Assembly: GCA_947471745.1 (NCBI GenBank)
Contig: CANJKZ010000010.1
Span: 715,501-779,500, forward strand
Source: Closterium sp. Naga37s-1
Taxonomy: Eukaryota > Streptophyta > Zygnematophyceae > Desmidiales > Closteriaceae
Length of the DNA: 64,000 nt
Direction of reading: 5' to 3'
Shown: positions 35,801-46,800 of the stretch, one piece after another
Layout: each line of letters begins with the position of its first letter
Numbering within the stretch: the first letter of the stretch is position 1
Notes under the pieces: generated by a model
Seen by the model: the letters and a program-made list of their open reading frames with translations, nothing else
Told to the model about the DNA's origin: nothing
The model's database searches: none
Made by a program: the position numbers and the translations under genes

Positions 35801-38425
35801 AACTCGTCCCTAAGGCTGCTGGAGGTAAGCTGGAGGAGGCCTAGCGCTTGCTGGGTCTGTGATTCTCGTCTCGTAGTATGATAGTGCACTGCTTGGTATG
35901 GGAGGGAAAGGACATGCCGCTGGCAGCAGTGCTGGAGTCGGTGCAAGGACTCATCCTCAACTCGTCCCTAAGGCTGCTGGAGGTAAGCTGGAGGAGGCCT
36001 AGCGCTTGCTGGGTCTGTGATTCTCGTCTCGTAGTATGATAGTGCACTGCTTGGTATGGGAGGGAGAGGACATGCCGCTGGCAGCAGTGCTGGAGTCGGT
36101 GCAGGGACTCATCCTCAACTCGTCGCCAAGGCTGCTGGAGGTATGACCTCTGTTTCATGAAGCTTGGAAATCTTGCTCTAGTTTTGTTGTGAGTATGCTT
36201 CTGCTTGGAAGGAGTGGAGGACAGGCCGCTGGCAGCAGTGCTGGAGTCGGTGCAGGGACTCATCCTCAACTCCTCTCTCAGGCTGCTAGAGGTACTGTCG
36301 GTGTCACAACTTCCGTTCTCTCATCTTTCTTCCCCTTGCTCTTCCGTTTCCCGCCCTCCCTCCCCTCGCCGGGATTTCCTGCTTGACATCTGCTTGTACT
36401 TCTGTCTCCCGTCCTTCAGGATTTCAAGTCTCTCCTGAAGAGATGGTTGCACGATCGTTTGAAACAATCCAAGTTCATATCGGGAAACGCCTCAAAAGTC
36501 ATTTCAAGTCTCTCCTGAAGAGATGGTTGCACGATCGTTTGAAACAATCCAAGTTCATATAGGGAGGCGCCTCAAAAATCATTTCAAGTCTCTCCTGAAG
36601 AGATGGTTGCACGGTCGTTTAAAACGATCGTTTCAACCATCTCTCCTCCCCGACTGATGATGACTTCCTCTCGCTCTCTCATCTTCTCCCCTTCTATCTC
36701 TTTCTTGTGCCTTTCTTCTCACACGTTCCCTCCTTCAGGATTTCAGGTCCCTTCTCCATGATCATGTCGACCTCCTCTCCTCTTGGACCGACGACTTCCT
36801 CTCGCTCTCTCATCTCTCTTCCCATTCCACTTCCATTTCCCCTGTACACCCGCCCCCGCCCTCCCTCCTTCAGGATTTCAGGTCCCTTCTCCATGACCGC
36901 GTTGACCTCCTCTCCTCCTGGACCGACGACTTCCTCTCTCTCGTCCAATCACAGCTCTCCGTGCTCTTCAGCTCCCTCAACTCCCACTTCCTCACCCTCT
37001 CCACCCCTCCGCCTGCCCACGTGCATCAATCCCCCACTGGCACTGAGCGCCCCCCTCCCTCCACGCCTGGGTCAGGTAAGCCACTCCTTTTCCCCTTCAT
37101 CGCTCTTTCTCCCTCCCATTCTCCCCTCTCCGTTCTTTTCGGCTCCCTCAACTCCCACTTCCTCTCCCTCTCCACCCCTCCTCCTGCCCACGTGCATCAA
37201 TCCCCCACCGGCACTGAGAGGCCACCTCTCTCCACCCCTGGGTCAGGTAAGCCTGTGAAAGGTGCTCTTCTCTCTTTCTCCTGCCCTCTCTGTTCTCTTC
37301 GCCTCCCTCAACTCCCACTTCCTCTCCCTCTCCACCCTCCCCCCTGCCCACGTTCACCAATCCCCCACCGGCACCGAACGTCCCCCTCCCTCCACTCCTG
37401 GGTCAGGTAAGCCACTCCTGCATCCTCTCACCTCATCCGCTCTCTCTTTCTTCTCTCCTCTTCATACTCTTCGCCTCCCTTAACTCCCACTTCCTCTCCC
37501 TCTCCACCCCTCCGCCTGCCCACGTTGACCAATCCCCCACCGGCACTGAAAGGCCGCCTCCTGCAACACCTGGGTCAGGTAGGCTCCCTCATCTTCTTCC
37601 TACCCACCCCGCTCTGTGCCCCTCTCCTCCTTCAACCCTTACTTCGTTCTCTCCCTCTCCATCCCTCTCCATCACTCTCCATCCCTCTCCATCCCTCCTC
37701 CTCCTCACGCCCACGTGCATCAACCCTGTCACATGTGACGTGAGGCATGAAAAGCTAGGCATATTAGGCCGTAGGATCAGAGCTGGTCTATCCCTCTCCA
37801 CCCTGCCGCCCACCCACGTGCACCAGTCCCCCACAGGCACTAAAAGTCCTCCTCTCTCTGCCTTGTGTTTGTGCCTCTCTGCACGTCATCTATGTCCATT
37901 TGTGCGTGCATATGTTGCTACGTGATAAAAGTTGAGTTCTGAGACGGCTCGAAACTCAACTTTTATATCACATGCCTCTCTGCTGCATCATCTATGTACA
38001 TTTGTGCGTTCATATGTTGCTTGCACCAGCAGGGCCCGTGCCCGTGGTGCTGCTGCCAGCATGTGTGTTTGCACTGCATGCATATGTATGGAAAGCGCCT
38101 CAAAGTATATGTACTTGTTTGTAATTCCTCCATCCAATCCAACCATCCATGCTTGCAGCAGGAGGACCTGTACCTATGCTGGTGCTGCTGCTAGCGCGCC
38201 TCTCTCTCTTCATCCAACACACTGCCCTGCCCAAGCTAGCCACGGTAAGTGGGTCTTTAGCAGCCTCTAGTTTGGCACCTGTTGGTGGAGTGACAGTGCC
38301 CTCCTGCTGCTGCTGCTGTTGCTGCTGCTAGCGCGCCTCTCTCTCTTCATCCAACACACTGCCCTGCCCAAGCTAGCCACTGTGAGTACGGGCCTCAAGT
38401 CTGGCACGTGTTAAGGGAGTGACAG

Positions 38426-38457
<32 letters not shown>

Positions 38458-40849
38458 GTGCTGCTGTTGCTGTTGCTGTTGCTGCTGCTAGTGCTGCTGC
38501 TAGCGCGCCTCTCTCCCTTCATCCAGCACACTGCTCTGCCCAAGCTAGCCACTGTGAGTGAGCCGTTGTAGTCAACCACTGTAGTGAATATCAAGCACAT
38601 ATGGCGAGTGTTAGGGTCTCGGGCTCAGCTCCTGTTTGGGGAGTGAAAGTGCTGCTGCTGTTGCTTCTGTTGGTGATGCTGGTGGTGATGCTGGTGCTGC
38701 TACTGGTGCGACTCTCTCTCTTCATCCAGCACACTGGGCCCTCCAAGCTAGCCGATGTGAGTGGGTCTTTAGCAGCCAAGTGAGCAGGTACGAAGAGAGC
38801 AAGCGCACGAACTGCGCAAGCGCCTAGCCTCCCTTAGAACTGTAGCGCTGTGGCTCCCACGCCTAGAAAATCCGCAAATTGCAGCATGCATACTAGCCGT
38901 ATGTCTTTCAGCAAAGCCTTCTTACCTCCTTTGCAATGTTCCCCCTACGGACGACGTTTTAGAGGCGTACAGTGACTAGGATGACCACCTCTTAGACACG
39001 CTCATCTCTCTCTATCCTGTCAGACTATTGGGACCTAGACACCACAGAGGGGCAATTAGCACGATCACAAGTGTTATTGCCGATCCGAATGGGGGGTCTA
39101 GGTATTCAGAGCGCACGCCAGCACGCCTCCCTATTCTACGTCTGCAGCTGGGCACAAGCGATCCCAGTCCTAGCCAACAATTGCTGTACCCAAGCTACCA
39201 TTTCGTCGCCACTGATGTTGTTGACCTCCTAGACCCACAAGCCACCCGTGCTTTAGTTGCCTTACCTCGGGAGCTTCGCCACCTCGTCCCCCCTTGGTCC
39301 GCGTTCCTACCTGGCTATCCGAACCGGCTCTTCTCTGCCCTTGCTCTATGCATTTCTGCACATGCTGCAGAGCAGTTACGCGCAGCTGCTACCCGGCACC
39401 ATCAGCTAGTCCGTTTAACTTCCCTTCAGGACCCATGTGCTGGTTTTTATGGCAAGCATCCCTTAGCTATATCTGCAGTTGGGCAGACGGGTGCACCCGT
39501 CTGCTGGTTTAACTTCCCTTCAAGACCCGTGCACCACCAGCAGACGGGTCCTGAAGGAAAGTTAAAGGGACTAGCTGATGGTGCTAGGTAGCATCGGCGC
39601 ATAACTGCTCATAGCATGTGCAGAAATGCGTTGAGCAAGGTCAGAGAAGATCCGGTTCGGATAGCCAGCTAGGAATGCGGACCAAGGGGGGATGAGGTGG
39701 CGAAGGTCCTGAGGTAGTGCAGCTAAAGCACATGTGGCTTGTGGGTCTGGGCGGTCAACAGCATCAGGGGCGATGAAATGGTGGGGGAAACTATCGTATT
39801 GGGTGCAGCAATTGTTAGCTAGGACTGGAATCGCTTGTGCCCAGCTGCAGACATAGCTAAGGGACGCGTGCCGGCGTGCGCTCTGGATGCCTAGACTCCT
39901 ATTCGGATCGGCAAGAACACTTGTGACCGCGCTAACTGCCCCTTTGTGGTGTCTAAGTCCCAACAGTCTGGCGGGAAGAAAGAGATGAGCGTGTCTAAGA
40001 GGTGGTCGTCCCAGTCATTGTACGCCTCTAAAACGTCGTCAGTAGGGGGAACTGTGTGAAGGGGATAAGAAGGCTTTACTGAAAGACATACAGCACGGTG
40101 CGCTGCAACTTGCGGGTTTCCTAAGCGTGGGAGCCATGGCGCTGCAGTTCTAAGGGAGGCTAGGCGCTTGCGCAGTTAGGTAGTGATGAAATCTGGCTCG
40201 CCTATAGGAACCCATGCTACTATGATGCCCCTGTCCTAAGTGCACGGCCTTTTCTTTGGTCGCCGCAAAAACAGGATCCAGCACACTGTTCTGCCCAAGC
40301 TAGCCACGGTGAATGATTCTTTAGTAGCCAGACGCGCGGGTGCAAAGGGAGCAAGTGCACGGTGGTGGGCCTACGGGCCCCAAGCCCCCAACTCCCCTAG
40401 GCCTAGCCTAGATTCCTAGGGGCTGTTAAGGAAGTGACGCTCCTGCTCCTGCTGCTGCCTCAACTCCCTCTTCTCCTTGTCAGACCTCATTAGGCCCCTC
40501 CCTTCTTCCTTCTGTTGTTTCCTCTGCTCATCTCTCAGGTGATCCAGTCCCAGCTTTCTCCCCTCCCCAAACGTCCTGCATTCGGACAATGGGAAATATC
40601 ATCTCTTGTTCTCTACGTCCTTCCTTCTGTTGTTTCCTCCCTTCTTATCCCAGATTCTCGAGACCCAGTTCGCTCCTCGCAATGTCCGATTAGATGATGA
40701 CAGCGAGCAGCTCTTCTCCTCCTCAGACCTCATGCGTCAGTTTCATGACACTTCCGAGAAGCTTCTTCAGCAGGTGAGGAGGATTTGCAGAGAGTGCTGC
40801 TGAGAGTACTTGCACTGTTAGTGAGGGAAAAACCAAAACATCAACAAGC

Positions 40850-40884
<35 letters not shown>

Positions 40885-43800
40885 GTACCTTAGTGTTTCT
40901 TTTTAACCATGTGCAGTGTGCGCCCTCACCCCTCTGCTCCACTGCCGCTCGTATGCTGCATCAGATGATCGCCAAGAAGTGATCCCCATTCCCCTCTCTC
41001 TTCCTCCCTCCCTGCCCTCTTTCTGTCCCATGTGTGCACCAACCAGTATGTGGATCTCAAGGCACGTAAGCTGCGATGATCGCCAAGAGTGTATCCACTC
41101 CACTCTCCATTCATCCCTGCTCCCCTGCCGCCCCCACACCTCTGCCTCCCCCTCCCTGCCCATGTCCTACATGCACAAACCAGTATGTGGATCTCTAGGC
41201 TCGTAGGCTGCACCAGATGATCGCCGAGAAGTGATCCCCCTTTACCCCTGCCTTATCACGGCTCTCTTCCCAGTTTTGAGTCGACTCAAAACTAGTGATC
41301 CCCCTTTACCCCTGCCTTATCACGGCTCTCTTCCCAGTTTTGAGTCGACTCAAAACTAGTGATCCCCCTTTACCCCTGCCTTATCACGGCTCTCTTCCCA
41401 GTTTTGAGTCGACTCAAAACTAGTGATCCCCCTTTACCCCTGCCTTATCACTGCTCTCTTCCCAGTTTTGAGTCGACTCAAAACTAGTGATCCCCCTTTA
41501 CCCCTGCCTTATCACTGCTCTCTTCCCAGTTTTGAGTCGACTCAAAACTAGTGATCCCCCTTTACCCCTGCCTTATCACGGCTCTCTTACCAGTTTTGAG
41601 TCGACTCAAAACTAGTGATCCCCCTTTACCCCTGCCTTATCACGGCTCTCTTCCCAGTTTTGAGTCGACTCAAAACTAGTGATCCCCCTTTACCCCTGCC
41701 TTATCACGGCTCTCTTCCCAGTTTTGAGTCGACTCAAAACTAGTGATCCCCCTTTACCCCTGCCTTATCACGGCTCTCTTCCCAGTTTTGAGTCGACTCA
41801 AAACTAGTGATCCCCCTTTACCCCTGCCTTATCACGGCTCTCTTCCCAGTTTTGAGTCGACTCAAAACTAGTGATCCCCCTTTACCCCTGCCTTATCACG
41901 GCTCTCTTCCCAGTTTTGAGTCGACTCAAAACTAGTGATCCCCCTTTACCCCTGCCTTATCACTGCTCTCTTCCCAGTTTTGAGTCGACTCAAAACTAGT
42001 GATCCCCCTTTACCCCTGCCTTATCACGGCTCTCTTCCCAGTTTTGAGTCGACTCAAAACTAGTGATCCCCCTTTACCCCTGCCTTATCACTGCTCTCTT
42101 CCCAGTTTTGAGTCGACTCAAAACTAGTGATCCCCCTTTACCCCTGCCTTATCACGGCTCTCTTCCCAGTTTTGAGTCGACTCAAAACTAGTGATCCCCC
42201 TTTACCCCTGCCTTATCACTGCTCTCTTCCCAGTTTTGAGTCGACTCAAAACTAGTGATCCCCATTTACGCCTGCCTTATCACGGCTCTCTTCCCCCCCA
42301 ATTTTCTCCCCCCCTCTCCTCGCCCTCTTTCCCTCATCTCCCTGCTTTCTTGACTTGCATGCACCAACCAGTATGTGGATCTAGAGGCTCGCAAGCTGCA
42401 TCCGATGATCGCCAAGAGCTGATCCTCATTCACCCCAGCCCTCCCTCCTTCTCATTCACCCCAGCCCTCCCTCCTTCCCCAATCTTCTCCTGATCTCTCC
42501 CCCATCCCCCTTCCCTCCCTCCCTGCCCTCCCCATGCGTGCACAAACCAGTATGTGGATCTGGAGGCTCGCAAGCTGCATCAGATGAGATGATCGCCATT
42601 CACCCCACCCATACCCCTGCTTCCCGCCCCAATACACCCCTCCCAACCCACTCCTCCCCCACCATTTCCCCCTGCGTGCATCAACCAGTATGTGAACCTG
42701 GAGGCTCGCAAGCTGCATCAGATGAGATGACCGCCTTTCACCCCACCCATACCCCTGCTTCCCGCCCCAATACACCCCTCCCAACCCACCCCAACCTCTT
42801 CCCCATGCATGTACCATTCAGTATGTGGACCTGGAGGCACGGAAGCTGCATCAGATGATCGCCAAGAGTGTGTCCACACCACACTCCATTCATCCCTCCT
42901 CCCCTTCCGCCCCACACCTCTGCCTCCCTCACCTTGCCTTGGCCGTGCGTGCACATTACCAGTATGTGGACCTGGAGGCACGGAAGCTGCATCAGATGAT
43001 CGCCAAGAGTGTGTCCACACCCAACTGGGTCAAGGTGCGTTCTTGCTTAGCTCACACTAGGGCGATTATTGGATGCAGTGTATGGAGAATTAGCTGCTTC
43101 TACTCTCCCAGACAGTATATACGCATCAGATGATCGCCAAGAGTGTGTCCACACCCAACTGGGTCAAGGTGCGTTCTTGCTTAGCTCACAATAAGGTGAT
43201 GGTCTGTTAAAGTAAAGGGAATATGCAAAGGAGGTCTTGGATTCGAACCACTGCTCAGTAGGAGGATACACTGCTCTTTCAGCCCAGCCCAGAAGGATAG
43301 GCAGTTGAATGAATTCGTTTAACTCTTAATATATTTTCCCAGATCTGTTGTTTGAGGCTCCTAAAAAATCTGCTCTAGCTCTTTCAGGCCAGTAGGACGT
43401 TGAACTCGTTCAACTTTCTGTAGGTTTTCCCCTTCCATGCCTACCACTCTCACTTCCCTTCCCCGCGCACAGTACGAGGACGTGCGTATGTGGTGGATTT
43501 GATTCTCCAGGAGTTGGAAACAGAGAAGATTCTTTGCCACCCACTGTGCCTCCTTCGTCTCCCTCATCCCCTCTTTCTTCCCCCACGCCCCCCTCTCTTC
43601 TGTCACACACAGTACAAGGAGCCTTGGGATGTGCGTATGGTGGTGGATCTGATTCTCCAGGAGGTGGAATCGGCCGAAGACTTAGTGGAACAGCATCTAC
43701 TGCATGTAAAATCGAATCGGTCATTCCCTCTCTCTCCCTCACCCTCCGCTCCTCTACTGCTCCCACTCCCTCTATCTACAGTACAAGGAGCCTCAGGACG

Positions 43801-46800
43801 TGCGTATGGTTTCGGATCTAATTCTCCAGGAGGTGGAATCGGCCGAAGACTTAGTGGAACAGCATCTACTGCATGTAAAATCGAATCGGTCATTCCCTCT
43901 CTCTCCCTCACCCTCCGCTCCTCTACTGCTCCCACTCCCTCTATCTACAGTACAAGGAGCCTCAGGACGTGCGTATGGTTTCGGATCTAATTCTCCAGGA
44001 GGCGGAAACAGTAGAAGGCTCAGTGGAACAGCTACTGCTTGCTCATTGAATCTGTCTCTTCCCTCTCCTGCACACCTTCCTCATCCCATGCTCCCCCCCA
44101 CACAGTACAAGGAGCCTCGGGACGTGCGTATGGTGGTGGATCTGATTCTCCAGGAGGTGGAGTCAGTGGAAGACTCAGTGGAGCAGCTGCTTGAACCCGG
44201 GGCTGAGCGCTCCCGAACCTCCCGAGGAGGCTCGGGAAGCAGCTACGGCAAGAGCCGCGGGAGTGCAGGCTCGGGAACGGGAGGAGTGGGGGGAGGAGGA
44301 GGGGGGGGCGGTGGGAGGAGCGGGATGGGAGGCGGGCAGAAGGAGAGGGGGGGCACGAGGGGTAGGGTTTTGGAGAGGGATGTTGCGAAGCTGTTTAAGC
44401 AACGAGTGGAGATCTTTACTAAGCTTGAATTCACTCAGGTAAGCGCCGTTGTGGGTAGGGTAGGCTGGGGATGAGGAAAAGGGTGTAAGAGAGATGTGGC
44501 AAAGCTGTTCAATCAACGGGTGGAGATTTTTACCAAGCTTGAGTTCACTCAGGAGGTAAGCGCAGTCAAGGCAGACGGGGAGGTTGAGTGGGGGGAGATG
44601 GGGGGGAAATCGAACTCAACCTGAAAAATCGATCAGTGTGGTGAAGATCCCCATGTGATGAGTCGATTTTTTAGTCGACTCAAAAATCGACTCAACCTGA
44701 AGATTGAGCAGTGTGGTGAAGATCGAGCAGTGTGGTGAAGATCGAGCAGTGTGGTGAAGATCGAGCAGTGTGGTGAAGATCGAGCAGTGTTGTGAAGATC
44801 GAGCAGTGTGGTGAAGATCGAGCAGTGTGGTGAAGATCGAGCAGTGTGGTGAAGATCGAGCAGTGTGGTGAAGATCGAGCAGTGTGGTGAAGATCGAGCA
44901 GTGTGGTGAAGATCGAGCAGTGTGGTGAAGATCGAGCAGTGTGGTGAAGATCGAGCAGTGTGGTGAAGATCGAGCAGTGTGGTGAAGATCGAGCAGTGTG
45001 GTGAAGATCGAGCAGTGTGGTGAAGATCGAGCAGTGTGGTGAAGATCGAGCAGTGTGGTGAAGATCGAGCAGTGTGGTGAAGATCGAGCAGTGTGGTGAA
45101 GATCGAGCAGTGTGGTGAAGATCGAGCAGTGTGGTGAAGATCGAGCAGGGTGGTGAAGATCGAGCAGTGTGGTGAAGATCAAGCAGTGTGGTCTAGGTTT
45201 CAGTCGACTCAATACTCGACTTATCACATACTGCAGGTGTTGGTGCTTGCTACTGTAGTGTGTGATAAGTCGAGGTTTCAGTCGACTCAATACTCGACTT
45301 ATCACATACTGCAGGTGTTGGTGCTTGCTACTGTAGTGTGTGATAAGTCGAGGTTTCAGTCGACTCAATACTCGACTTATCACATACGGCAGGTGTTGGT
45401 GCTTGCTACTATAGTGAAGCTCACTATCAAGAGCTTCCAGGAGTGTGTGCGGCTGTAGACGTTCAACCGAGGAGGTTACCAGCAGATCCAGTGATTGCCC
45501 TTGTATACCCACCCCAACCAAACCACCATGGTTCCCACAGGTGTCAGTGATGGCCACGGTGGTGAAGCTCACTCTGAAGAGCTTCCAGGAGTGCGTGTGA
45601 CTCGAGACTTCAGAGTTTGAAACACAGACCCCTTATCACAAACCACCATGGTTCCCACAGGTGTCAGTGATGGCCACGGTGGTGAAGCTCACGTTGAAGA
45701 GCTTCCAGGAGTGCGTGCGACTGGAGACGTTCAACCGAGGCGGCTACCAGCAGATCCAGCTGGATGCGCTCTTCCTCTGCGAGTCGCTGCGGGCTTATGT
45801 GGACGACGAGAGCGCTGTGGACACTCTTATGGACGAGGTGAGCTGGTTTGGCTGGGTTTAAGTGGTTGCCGGCAAAGTGAAAGTGAGAGGTGTCTGCGGG
45901 CTTATGTGGATGATGAGAGCGCTGTTGACACTCTTATGGACGAGGTGAGCTGGTTTGGCTGGGTTTAAGTGGTTGCCGGCAAAGTGAAAGAGAGAGGTGT
46001 CTGCGGGCTTATGTGGATGATGAGAGCGCTGTTGACACTCTTATGGACGAGGTGAGCTGGTTTGGCTGGGTTTAAGTGGTTGCCGGCAAAGTGAAAGAGA
46101 GAGGTGTCTGCGGGCTTATGTGGATGATGAGAGCGCTGTTGACACTCTTATGGACGAGGTGAGCTGGTTTGGCTGGATTTAAGTGGTTGCCTGCAAAGTG
46201 AAAGTGAGAGGTGTCTGTGGGCTTATGTGGATGATGAGAGCGCCGTTGACACTCTTATGGATGAGGTGAGCTGGGCTGAAATGGGTTGGAGGAAGATGGT
46301 TACCAGCAAGTTGTGAAGCTGTTACCAGCAGATCCAGCTGGACGCTCTTCCTCTGTGAATCGCTAAGGGCTTATGTGGACAATGAGAGCGCTGTTGACAC
46401 TCTCATGGACGAGGTGGGTTGGGCTTGATGGGGCTCAAAGGTGGTTACAATAGAACTAGAAGCGGCTGTCAGCGTCATGAGAGGCAGTTATCAGCAGAAT
46501 CAGTTGGATGCACTATTATGTGCAGAATCAGTTATCAGCCCTGTCTCTATTCCACACCCATACATGCTTCGCTATAGACTCATATCTATTGCCATCACAT
46601 GCTGCCTCCTGTGCCATGTTCCTGACCCCGACTTTCTCCACCTGCCTTGCATCCTTCCTTCCCTCCCCTTCCAGGTGTGCACGGCAGCAGCAAAGCGCAG
46701 CCTCGACCCCACATCCCCAAATGCAGTTTCCATGTCTTGAGTGGATTGCCTCTCACATGTTGCCTCCTGCCTTGCACCTGACCCATCGCCGTGTTCCCTT

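Noticed and set aside
41233-42300. CRISPR-like look of regularly spaced palindromes
   Set aside because: The spacers are identical to each other and the context is a eukaryotic intron, so it is a satellite.
43225-43250. Minus-strand tRNA-like B box
   Set aside because: No acceptor or anticodon stem can be formed around it.
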